Origin: Porodaedalea pini
Lineage: Eukaryota > Basidiomycota > Agaricomycetes > Hymenochaetales > Hymenochaetaceae
Reading direction: 5' to 3'
Assembly: GCA_002794775.1 (NCBI GenBank)
Contig: NBAY01000095.1
Location: 1-64,000, forward strand
Length of the DNA: 64,000 bases
The notes beneath the pieces were generated by a model, which had not been told where the DNA came from, did not search any database, and saw only the letters and a list, made by a program, of their open reading frames with translations. The position numbers and the translations under genes were made by a program. Shown here in pieces: positions 54,981 to 64,000 of the stretch; the first letter of the stretch is position 1, and each line of letters opens with the position of its first letter.

Positions 54981-56411
54981 CTGAAAGTGTCTCAGACAGC
55001 ACCAAAGGTGGTTCGGGGAAGTTATACCGTGCCTCGTCGACCCATATCTCGATATTCTCCATCGTTCTGAATCCCTCCGGTGCCCTATCATACCAACGGT
55101 GCTTCCAGACTGTGCATGTCAGGGCATCCATTCGACGCTCGATATTCTCTGTATCTCTTTCAAAGGTACGCTGAATGTTTGACATATAATAATTTTAAAA
55201 AGAAATTACTTACTCACCATCAGGGTTAGAAAAAATAAACATCGAAGCTTGCCCGTGCAGACCGGCGCCTTGCCAGCTGCTTGAGAGGGGCTTATTTGGT
55301 TGCGCTCCGTGTTTTCCTACTCTAGCTGTTGATTTGAATGTTTTGGACTTCTGTCTTGAATTATTTGTGCGTATTCCACTGAATCAGACGGCCTTCTGTA
55401 ATACTCTTGAGTCTTTCTTGAAGAACCACGGGTATCTATTTGAGTCCTCAGTGCATGTCCTGTATACTGTAATATCTTCATTTGCATGTCGTTAACTCTT
55501 CTCCAAAGGATTCGCTTTGGAAAAGATTCAGTAAATGCCTACACTGGTTCGGCACACTCCGTGATACTGTGCAACAACGCATCGACATCGTCCTAAGCTC
55601 AGTAGAAGGTGACCGTTCATCCCCACACAATGAATATGGTCAGGATCCCGAGGCAGAGGATCTCAGCTCCCTACCTAGCTCTCCCTGCCCAAGAAACAAC
55701 GATTATTCGCAAGTTAACGGTACACTTGACTCAGACAATGAAGGTACTTCCTCTGTTATCAAGCTTAGATCGCACTCCCAATATTACATTTAGGGAGTGT
55801 TCATGGACAAGGTGGCATCGACGAAGGGAACCTGAATACAGTGGGCGGTAGGTAACAATTTAACCAAATTTTACTGAGTACGATACTTATGAGCGAACTT
55901 ATGGGGCTTTCAGCTGCCAGCATTCACGAAGCGCACAGTATACTTCACCCACGCCAACCGTCACCCTACCTCCAAGAGCGCTGTCCGGCGTGTTTTGGAG
56001 GACATAACTGGGAGCACAATAGCTCATTAAAGTGAGTGAACTTGTACTCGTACGTTATGGCTGGCTAATTATTAAATTATCAGTTTCGACCTTGCTGTCT
56101 GCATCAACGCTTGCTTTCAGCAAAAGCATGGGAAGACCGAATGAGGACCGCCTAATGTACATCCAAAGACCGTCTTCTTGCTGGACAATGATGTGAAGGC
56201 TATGGAGCTCGAAGTCACTCAGATTCGCCCAGACCGCATCAAATGTGATCGAAATGGATCTGGAATAGAGCAGACTACTTCTGGAACTTCGGGGACACGT
56301 TTGCTGAAGGTCTCAGACGAGGTAAGTGAAAGGAAATTTTCGCACATTCAGAAACGTCGATCAAAGCAGATCATCGTCGACCATACATGTGATTACGTGG
56401 TCACCTAATCT

Positions 56412-56443
56412 TGACGGATACTTGCCCCGGCAAAAATCCGTCA
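56412..56443. repeat. Imperfect 32-nt hairpin in G1
   Basis: TGACGGAT (8 nt) pairs with ATCCGTCA at the ends and TTGCC pairs with GGCAA inside, with a 2-nt mismatch between the two stems and a 2-nt loop. Confidence 0.6.
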
Positions 56444-56477
56444 GTCACAGTCACGCTACACTATCACACCTTGTGAC

Positions 56478-57047
56478 ATGGCACACAAACGTCAAGAAAG
56501 CAAAGGACAACCAATGGAGGTTGATCCCCAATGCACCAAGTGCATGCTACTACAGAACGTAGCACAGAAGGTCCCAGAACTCCTGAAGACAATAGGATTA
56601 ATGGACCAGGACGTCACACTACGTGCACACAAGTGGGAAGGCCAATCCCCATACTTTGAAACAGGACAGGCAATCTACTATCGAGATGCCAAGACATATA
56701 AAGTCCATATCAGTAAAGAAGAACGTGGCATGGAGAACTACAAATGGGATACAGTCATCCAATACAATAAGGAGCCACACGAAGAATGCAGGAACTGCAA
56801 GATGATGATACGAATACCTACCCCGAGTCCAGTACAAGGGAATGACATACCGATACACATAACAACAGCACTCAAGCACTGTTGGGCATACCTCAGGGAC
56901 ATAAAGCATCAAGGCACGATTATGCTATACGAATTCGAGCACGTGTCACAAAGACGAACATTCAAGATCACTCTAGCCCTAGGACCACATGACCCACCAT
57001 TCACAATGGAGACATGTCTCGGCGGAGCAGCCCTAGAACGGACCTGA
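56478..57047 (+). CDS. Unknown 189-aa ORF in G1
   Basis: ATG 56478 (MAHKRQESKGQPMEVDP) to TGA 57047. Mostly hydrophilic; CTKCMLLQNV near residue 18 and ECRNCKMM near residue 108 are two CX2C pairs that could bind zinc. Aromatic-rich stretches (YFETGQAIYYRDAKTYKVHI, HCWAYLRDIKHQ) suggest a folded domain. No stop or frameshift, unlike its surroundings, and upstream GTGACATGG gives a plausible start. I do not recognise the family. Alternatives: a gag-like protein of a small retroelement, or a captured host gene. Confidence 0.5.
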   Translation: MAHKRQESKGQPMEVDPQCTKCMLLQNVAQKVPELLKTIGLMDQDVTLRAHKWEGQSPYFETGQAIYYRDAKTYKVHISKEERGMENYKWDTVIQYNKEPHEECRNCKMMIRIPTPSPVQGNDIPIHITTALKHCWAYLRDIKHQGTIMLYEFEHVSQRRTFKITLALGPHDPPFTMETCLGGAALERT

Positions 57048-60000
57048 CACTGAATGGCAAGCCAAGAATAACCCATGGATCCACATGGTTATCCCCAATG
57101 GATTTGAATGGGAAGAATGACCACCCGAAGTGCAGCAATGCCACCCGATAGGCTATGCAGTGCCACAACCGAGGAAGACGCTTCGAGAAGCAGGGAAGTA
57201 AAGCCCCGATATAGAAGCACATGGGAGAAGCAGGAAGTTAATTAAACCAAAGCATGTGGAGCACGTGGGAGTCCGACTACCAAATCGGTGATGTACTCAC
57301 CCGAGCGCGCGGGTCATGACATCACGTGATGCACACCCGCAGCCAAATTGCAGAATGCAAGAAAACCATTGGATGGGGTACATGTGCATACATCCACACC
57401 GCAGCAGCCAAGTGCTGCGGCCACCTGAAACATAGGAAGGAGACGGAAGGGCATCTGGTTGGACAGAACGTAAAGAAATTAGAAATTCAGTAGGCTATAT
57501 AAGGCCGAGTAACTAGTACCCCAGATCCCCATTCTCTATCGCTTTAATCTCAAGGTTTTACAGTACGGTTTTAGCTACCTACATAGCTATCTTCTTACCC
57601 CTACCTCTACATCTATAACTACCACTGTGTAATATCCTCCTTGGTTGAATAACGAGTCCGCCCCATACTGGGTTGAGGATTTGTCCCAAGTTGAATAAGG
57701 ATTGACTTTGATTGAGTAGACCCTCGGCTACGCCACGCTTAGAAGGTTCCTCTCATTGTCCACAGAACCAAGTCTGGTTGAGTGCATCTCGGCTATGCCA
57801 AGCCTTGCAGTTTGCCTCCTAGACAACATTGCAGTATAACCGAACATCTCTCGACCCTCTAGGGCATTACCTCCCCTATCTGCTGTAACTAAGTGCTTTC
57901 AATACCAACCTCAGGTTCCACCTGATAAGGGCAGCGAAGGAGAAGCTGGTTACGGGATCGGTCGAAGATAAGTAAAGTTGTCTCAGTAACACACCACTCA
58001 GAGGACCCTACAGTCCGGAAGGCAGCACCTTTGTGGTTAAAGAATTGGAATATTCGCCCGACCCTAACAGTACTGGACGAATGCAAGTCATCATTCAAAG
58101 CTGCAGATGACCATCGTCAGAAAGCAAGTACGCAGTTTTTCTTAGATACTGGACTTATGGCGCTTCTCTGTCGACATGACCGTGTTCTCTAGCTTGCAAA
58201 TATGCAGTCGGCTGGCGAGAAGCAGCATTACGCTCTCGCTTTACTCAAGGCACTTTTTCAGCATCTTCCTACCAATGCTGTTGTTGGGGTTTTGTACGAT
58301 GTGGGTTGTCAACTTCATCGCAGTATTGTTAAGTGGGGCTTTCTTTCAGAATACGCATCGCGTATAGTCTTTGCTATTTCTGTCTTCCATGCGTATGGCC
58401 ATCAATGGCCGTGTCAGATCGTCTATCATCCTAGAAAATGTAATGGGTTCGGTTTGACGGATGGTGAAGGTTGCGAGCAGTTCTGGAGCTCAATTAAACA
58501 TCTTATACCATCACTACACATAAGTGGGGTGAGTCTCATCCTCGATAGCACTGACATTAACTAACTATTGGACAGTTCTACCAAAGAATACATGTTATCA
58601 ACTCGCAAGTTCAACATCTGAGCTCCAACAGTCTTTTCAAGCTCGGTCTCTGGCTTTGCAAATGGACACAAGACTGTTATAAACGACTGGAAGGCGCTGA
58701 ATCAAGACTTCAAGAGAGTGGCGTTTCAGAAGAGGAACTCGAGAAGGAATGGGCGGCGCAGCTTGAACACCAGTCGCAAGCTCTCCCGCGTTAGTTGTTT
58801 TGTGTTCATCTTACCAGCATAGCTGATATTCTTATAGGGCAATCAAAGTCAGCAGGTCGCAATGCGATCAAAGCCATTGTCAACTTACAATCACAATACA
58901 ACGCGATTCTACTACAGATACGTGTTGCACATCGGAGCCTTGAAAACAAGGAAGGCATTGATTTTGATGAAACTGAGAATACCATCTCCATGCTGGAGTC
59001 TGCATGCAGACGTCTGGCAAAGGAAGTAGAAACGAAGAAGAATGCACTTGGCATAGCGGACAAGGAAAAACTCTCGTCATTGAAGAACAACGAGTTCATT
59101 AACAATCGTATGAATGCTTGTGCTTTGCATGCTCGCCTCATTGCAAGGCTGAGAAACCGTAAGTTTGAGCTTCAAAATTTGGAGTGGCCGTATTGTACTC
59201 AGCATTCCACGTCTGGAGGTAAGCATTTAAAATTATAACTATCTTTATATCTTTAACTAAATCTATAAATGCAGAACATAAGAGAGCTGAACTCATTGAG
59301 TCACAGCTCAAACGCCGTGAGCCTGGGATCATCCAGCTTGCAATGTCGTATAATAAATTATGCGAGAAACTACGAAACAAGACTCCTTTAGATGCAGCCT
59401 GTCCGAAAGCCATTCCGATGGAAGGCCCCTTCAAACTCGACATTGACAATGATATCTGGAACGAGGATGGGTTATTTGACATTGATGAGTCGGACGTCCC
59501 TCGCTGGATGGGTATGGACAAAGTTCGCAGTGGCATTCGTGCACTCTTAGATGTAAAGCGATGCCGTGAAGAAATCTAGCAACTGAAGAGGGAAAAACTC
59601 GCCATCAAAGATTGGTTTAAAGATGCATGGTCACGCATTGATCTTGCTCTGAACTCACCTAGTATGGCCATCTCTTCATCTTTAATAATGTTTACTAAAA
59701 GGAGTTATTTAGCTTCGGTTGGCCTTGCATTTGCCCTCCATAAAAGGCGTGAATCTCTTTTATCTGTATATGTTGAATGGCAAAGAAGACTCAGTACTGT
59801 CCCGCCCTTAGATTTACATTATAGCGATGGATGGGGTCCATCTCCAGAGGACATGGCACGGTTCAAGGCTGGAATAACATCATCCACATATTTCACAGTT
59901 CCTGCCATTTCCAAGTCCTTTTTGCTAAGTAACACTCAGGGTCAAGAGTATAGTGAAGATGACGATGAATTACTAGATGCTGATTCTGAATCAGATGTTG

Positions 60001-60185
60001 ATGGAGCTGAAAAAGAGGAACTTTTCGAGCTTGCAGAACAGATCGAGTCTGAGCATGCGCACACTATGCTTACAGAGTTAGAATCTGAAAGCTATACTCA
60101 TGATATTTCTCCCTCTTCAGAACAGTATTCACCATCAAAAAAAGCTTGTATTAGAGTAGTGGATCATGGATCAATGGAACTGTAA

Positions 60186-60544
60186 TTAGCAGTTCATTCC
60201 CACACCTTATAGATATGCTTCACACGAAATTGTGCCTCTATTACATTATCATCTCCGCAGATCAGTCTCGTGTCAGCTTGTCTCATCATCTTGTGTGATA
60301 TATCATGTACTATTAAGCATAGTGTTTTGTATATGCATTTTTGTGAATTATATGGCTTTTGTGAGACACCTCACAAAAAGACTTACATGTGAATTCATCC
60401 ATGTCTACCTGGGTTTTATTTTAGTCTTAAGATGTTCTTATGATTTTCATCAGGCTGTGCTGAAGATGTATTGTGTCTGAGATGTTCTAGGTAATTTATG
60501 CTAGAGCATTCTAGATTAAATCATTCAGGGACATTAAAAAAAAG
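60186..60544. other. 3' flank of KDZ relic
   Basis: AT-rich, no supported gene. The last 60 bases contain degenerate versions (TTCAGGGACATTAAAA) of the satellite that follows. Confidence 0.4.
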
Positions 60545-60840
60545 TTACTCTGGGACATCCCGAACTAAATTGTACTGGGATATCCCAGTATATTTACTCT
60601 GGGACATCCCAGTATATTTACTCTGGGACATCCCAAACTAAATTACTCTGGGACATCCCAAACTAAATTACTCTGGGACATCCCAGTATATTTACTCTAG
60701 GACATCCCAAACTAAATTACTCTGGAACATCCCAGTATATTTACTCTGGGACATCCCAAACTAAATTATACTGGGACATCCCAGTATGTTTACTCTGGGA
60801 CATCCCAGAATAAATATACTGGGATGTCCCAGAGGTAAAT
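60545..60840. repeat. Satellite of 24-25-bp palindromic units
   Basis: Twelve units, each with TGGGACATCCCA or a one-base variant, a 12-bp palindrome, spaced by two linker types: GTATATTTACTC and AACTAAATTACTC. The first unit (TTACTCTGGGACATCCC) and last (GGGATGTCCCAGAGGTAA) are near inverses, so the array has an inverted symmetry. Confidence 0.92.
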
Positions 60841-61480
60841 GATAGCAAAGCTTTTATATAGAAAAGCAGTGTTTGTAGTAACTACAATCTTTGATCAGGC
60901 TACTGATTAATTGTGACAAACTCAATCTCAGCAATCTCATAGGAATGCAAATCATGGCATTATATCAGGGGCTCACTACTCCATAAAGGTAATATCAACA
61001 AGGTATAGACCTTTCCTACTGATCCTTCATGTGTCATCATGGCCCATCATTTGCTACATGACTATAGCATTGGTCTGTATCATAACACTATAGCTATAGA
61101 ACTGGTTTACAAAAGCTGTTTTTAGATATACTACTATGGAGCTGATAACTATAGGGTTAAGGCCTGACAGGTAGCATTTGAGTATAAATTTAAATGATTT
61201 TAATAATATCAAATCTCTCATAAATCAATCCCAAGATTGATAACCTTATATATACTCAAACATACCAGAAGTAACCAAAAATGGGTCAAAATAAGCCTTG
61301 AACATCTATTGGACTGTACAAATTTTGGGCCAAAATATATGGAACATCCCACCCACAATCCCCCAGGCACCCTGTGACAGTGATGGGATAGCCCCAGATT
61401 CATAAGGAACAAAATATTTGGTACATCCCAGCTGTGGGATGTCCCACTCCCTGGGACAACTACTATTAAAAAAGGCCCCT
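60841..61480. other. Spacer with further ACATCCCA/TGGGATGT copies
   Basis: AT-rich and non-coding. At 61423-61442 ACATCCCA and TGGGATGT face each other across GCTG, the same half-site as in the satellite; single copies also occur near 61341. Otherwise nothing recognised. Confidence 0.5.
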
Positions 61481-61516
61481 TTAGGTGGAACTGTCCACAG
61501 GGACAGTTCCACCTAA
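61481..61516. repeat. Perfect 16-bp inverted repeat
   Basis: TTAGGTGGAACTGTCC, spacer ACAG, then GGACAGTTCCACCTAA. The arms match without mismatch, giving a strong hairpin about 490 bp upstream of the FunK1 gene. Confidence 0.9.
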
Positions 61517-62001
61517 GAGGTACCTTGTGGAAGGGGTACCTGAAGTGGTTTCGAAACCTTTCGCAACCGCAAGTCTGGCAGAACGCGTAAGGCTGACTCA
61601 AAAGTGGCCTGAATTAGCGGTGCTCTCTGGCAGTGGCATATTAATAATAATATTGCCGGTGGCAAGCTCAGGCCTGCATCGATGCGCCACAGGGAATCTT
61701 TCCCCAAGGAAAAGGACAAGACGGGAAGATACACGTGTTCGAGACGCGACAAATAACAACGTGACAGTCGTGAAATTTAAAAATCTGATCAGGGCACAGC
61801 CTTGCCACTTCCAAACTTGATCTCAAGCCACGTCCAGTCGGTCTTGCACCTCAACTCATCCTCCTGTCTTTCAACACAACACTGGCACTTCAAGCCACGG
61901 TCCTCGCTAATATAAGTAAGTCCAACATGCTTTCCCCTCACTTGTCGAATATCCTCTTTCTTTTCATCATCTGCCCGTCCCTGTTGCCGTCTAACTTCAC
62001 C

Positions 62002-64000
62002 ATGCCTGAATCCTCTAGACCCGACGAGCTTCCCCCCTGCGAGCTTTCTTCTCTACCACCGACGACTCCGCGACCTCGTAACGGAGCGAAGGCCAAGAGC
62101 GAAGTTGCTGTTTATAATTCCGACTACACACCCCAAAGACATAAGGTGCACACGTATTCCGCCAGTGCGGGGCACTTGGATAAGGACATCAAAGCCGAAA
62201 AGAAGGACGACATCCACGCCTCCCTCAAGAAGGAAGTTATGGACGCGACTTTCTATGATGACCGTCATCTTGTCAAGAACAAGTTCCCAGACGTTTTGTT
62301 TAAGAAGTTCTGCGGCCCGAAAGACGCGGCCAAACTCGTCGCCGATCCACATCCGCCATTAGTTGTCGAGGGGGCGGGCGAAGAATTGTCAACCGGATCT
62401 GAGGTCAGCGTCATTGAGCCTGAACCTCATCAGGCCCACGAAACCGAGTCGTCTTCTCGAGCCGCCGAACCATCGAAGGCACAGATACATCATTCCTCTG
62501 GGAAGGAAACGTCTGGTGAACGAGTCATTCGGCCACAGAAACAGCTCCCTCGTTGTACCCACAGTCGCAACTCTACCTCTATTGAGTCCTCCCCTATTCC
62601 CAAACAAGAAACAGGACCCGTCGCTGATATTCTCAAATCCTTGAGTGCTGGGTGCCGTCGTCTTTACGACTCGAATGCGAAGAAATGGGTGAATTGGCCC
62701 AAGACGTGTCTACAAGGAGCAGAGGAAAACGTCGCGGCCTGTCTCAACGAAATTGTGACCGCCGCACGCCTGTTCCTTAACGATAAGAAAAAAATGAAGG
62801 AAGTCGATGACGATCGGGTGTTCTCTGCACGGTACAGGAATACTCCCGTGAAGTCTGGTGGTGCAGTGCGGAAACCAGACATCGTCCTAGTGCCCCGTAT
62901 CCATGCGAAAGCACCGCAGTCTGGGTTTTGGAACGACATCTATGCCATTGGCGAGTTGAAATCGAAAACCGATTACCCATTGTCAGACCTTGTCGGAGAC
63001 CTCGTTGAGTATGCTCGCCTGTGTTTCGGTCATCAACGAGCACGTCGCTTCGTCCTTGGCTTTAGTCTCCTCGACACCAAGATGCGTCTGTGGAAGTTTG
63101 ATCGTTCCGGCATCATTGTTTCATACGAGTTCGATGTGCACGAGAACCCATTGGATTTCTTGCGCGTCATCCTTGGTTTTATCGTCGGCGACGATTACTA
63201 CATTGGCCTCGATCCATCTTTCATTCGTGAAGACAACAAGGATTGGGTCATGCTCAACAACAAGCGATACAAAATTCATCGAACAATTCACTTGGACCCG
63301 GTAATCCGCGGCCGGGGAACGGTGGCTCTTCTTGTGGAAGACGACGCTGGTGAACTTCTCGTTATGAAGGATCAGTGGGTGGATCAAAGTCGGGACGTCA
63401 AGGAGTACGCAATGCTCACTATAGTGAATGGCGTGAAGGGAGTCGCCTCACTCGAAGACCATCAGCTCGTTCACTTCCAAATAGGGGACGAGATCGTACA
63501 TGACAGCACTGAAGACGACAGAAGCTCGAAGGAGTTACAGGATCAGGTTAAATCTCTTGGGGTCGAGATTCGTGATCATTACAGGCTTCTTATGAAGCCG
63601 TACGGCAAGAAGCTGGAAGACTTCAAATCGCTAAAGGAGCTCGTCTCTGTTTTCCGGGACTATATGCAAGGTATGAGATGTTAATTCGGTCAAAGTTGTT
63701 TATGATTAATATGACTCATGTTGTACTCGTTCTAGTTATCAAAGACCTCCTCGAGCGCAATGTCGTACATCGCGATATCAGTCCACGCAACGTCATTCTA
63801 GTCGAGCTTAAGGATGAGCTACTTCGAAGGGGCTTCCTAATCGACTTCGATTATGCTATAATGCGGTCACGCCTGACACCAGCGAAAGCAGAGCGGACGG
63901 TCCGTTTCTCATCTCATTGTCGCATATTTTTTTGCTAATGAAGCGAATGTAGGGAACGCTGCCCTTCATGGCCATTGATATACTTCAGGGCAAGAAGGTT
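62002..64000 (+). CDS. FunK1 fungal-type protein kinase (3' end off window)
   Basis: Start placed at ATG 62002 (CACCATGCCT context, MPESSRPDELPP); an in-frame ATG at 61927 would add a hydrophobic 25-residue leader unlikely for a kinase. N-terminal region about 230 residues, low complexity; then NWPKTCLQGAEENVAACLNEI, typical of FunK1 proteins, and a kinase domain with Gly-rich IRGRGTVALL, the Lys of LLVMKDQW, HRDISPRN catalytic loop (about 63768 on), and LIDFDYA (DFD in place of DFG). Intron 1 is 63671-63735 and intron 2 is 63900-63952 (with GCTAATG branch-like site); both restore frame, the second leading into GTLPFMAIDIL. No internal stop. FunK1 kinases are an expanded, poorly characterised serine/threonine-type kinase group in Agaricomycetes. 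It is the only intact host-type gene here. Confidence 0.9.

Larger units (their letters stand above)
56325..58069. mobile_element. G1: 1.7-kb insertion inside the KDZ gene
   Basis: KDZ coding reads SDE-V up to GAG GTA (56319-56324) and resumes GTA CTG GAC (VLDEC) at 58070, so the intervening 1,745 bp is an insertion, with GTA on both sides. The right end is CCCTAACA; the left is AGTGAAAGG or, if LTR-like, TGAAAGG from 56327. It holds a 189-codon ORF, a TATATAAGG box at about 57496, and a 32-nt hairpin. It could be a large solo LTR or an unclassified non-autonomous element; no second terminal repeat is visible. Confidence 0.55.
54981..60185 (+). pseudogene. KDZ-superfamily transposase, intron-containing relic
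   Basis: Diagnostic blocks in order: CLVDPYLDILHRSESLR and CACQG (about 55020-55130), intron near 55166-55220, ACPCRPAPCQLLERGLFGCAP (about 55240-55300), DSLWKRFSKCLHWFGTL (55508), YLQERCPACFGG (about 55966-56002), intron 56032-56083, VCINACFQQK (first catalytic position, Asn at 56106-56108 where Asp is expected), then insertion G1. It resumes at 58070 with VLDECKSSF, KASTQFFLDTGLMALLCRHD, VLYDVGCQL, HAYGHQWPCQIVYHPRKCNG, FGLTDGEGCEQFWSS and the C-terminal DVPRWMGMDKVRSGIRALL. Introns at 58529-58575, about 58791-58838 and 59220-59274 keep GT-AG ends. Stops include TGA after GKTE, TAG in VL*LANM and TAG at 59577. Once a cut-and-paste DNA transposase; now dead. Confidence 0.85.

Noticed and set aside
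54539..55174. A 211-codon plus ORF as an independent gene
   Set aside because: The KDZ-like blocks (CLVDPYLDIL, CACQG) read in another frame over the same DNA, so this frame is a shadow for its second half.
56325..58069. G1 as a spliceable intron (AG|GTAAGT at the left, CTAACAG at the right)
   Set aside because: Splicing at those sites would join GAG to TACTGG and shift the KDZ frame; the frame is right only if the cut is at GTA/GTA, so insertion fits better.
61485..61820. A 111-codon ORF upstream of FunK1
   Set aside because: Its start lies inside the perfect hairpin and no domain or homologous feature is visible.
61927..62001. Signal peptide on the FunK1 protein from ATG 61927
   Set aside because: The hydrophobic leader depends on the upstream ATG; the ATG at 62002 has a better context and kinases of this type are not expected to be secreted.

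Overview
The window looks like a transposon graveyard from an Agaricomycete (mushroom-forming basidiomycete) nuclear genome. The evidence is stacked Ty3/Gypsy elements (chromodomain and non-chromodomain lineages), an intron-bearing KDZ transposase of the agaricomycete type, short GT-AG introns of about 50-66 bp, and a FunK1 fungal protein kinase gene at the right edge. I see no rRNA, tRNA, CRISPR or bacterial-type feature. Only the FunK1 gene (about 62.0-64.0 kb, running off the window) looks like an intact host gene.

Layout. 0-1.8 kb: gag-protease of an edge-truncated Gypsy element (minus). 3.1-8.48 kb: A1, a decayed Tf1-like chromovirus (minus), whose 5' LTR is split. 8.48-29.30 kb: B1, a large minus-strand Gypsy insertion with 831-bp LTRs, sitting inside the 5' LTR of A1 with a 4-bp target duplication. 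Nested in B1 is A2 (9.31-15.86 kb, plus), itself disrupted by a solo LTR with a perfect 5-bp duplication. Between the B1 pol genes and its 3' LTR lie unusual ORFs: a sense coiled-coil ORF and an antisense block with a cysteine cluster. 29.3-31.6 kb: the rest of the A1 LTR, then a family-A pol fragment (A3) cut by solo LTR D1. 31.6-52.1 kb: an element (S1) whose integrase is split into two oppositely oriented halves at 32.56 kb and 51.38 kb, each abutting an inverted 934-bp LTR E copy, best explained by an inversion. Within this interval is C1 (37.8-50.0 kb, minus), which carries a complete non-autonomous LTR element F1 (44.23-46.43 kb). 52.5-54.2 kb: an E-like LTR and solo LTR D2. 55-60.2 kb: KDZ transposase relic with a 1.7-kb insertion (G1). 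60.5-61.5 kb: a palindromic satellite and a perfect hairpin.

How the pieces work together. Families A and F show an 11-nt complement between the predicted RNA 5' end (33-34 nt after a TATA box) and the bases just after the 5' LTR, the arrangement of Tf1-type self-primed reverse transcription. Families B and C share a tRNA-type primer site instead. Family A also shows a conserved GGGTTTT slippery site plus stem-loop at the gag/pol junction. F1 has the same LTR ends and priming layout as A and could be mobilised by an A-like element (inference).

Decay is dominated by CpG transitions. All differences between the F1 LTRs are explained by CpG decay, and many A1/A2 stops are CGA-to-TGA changes where the sister copy keeps CGA. 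This points to cytosine methylation of the transposons.
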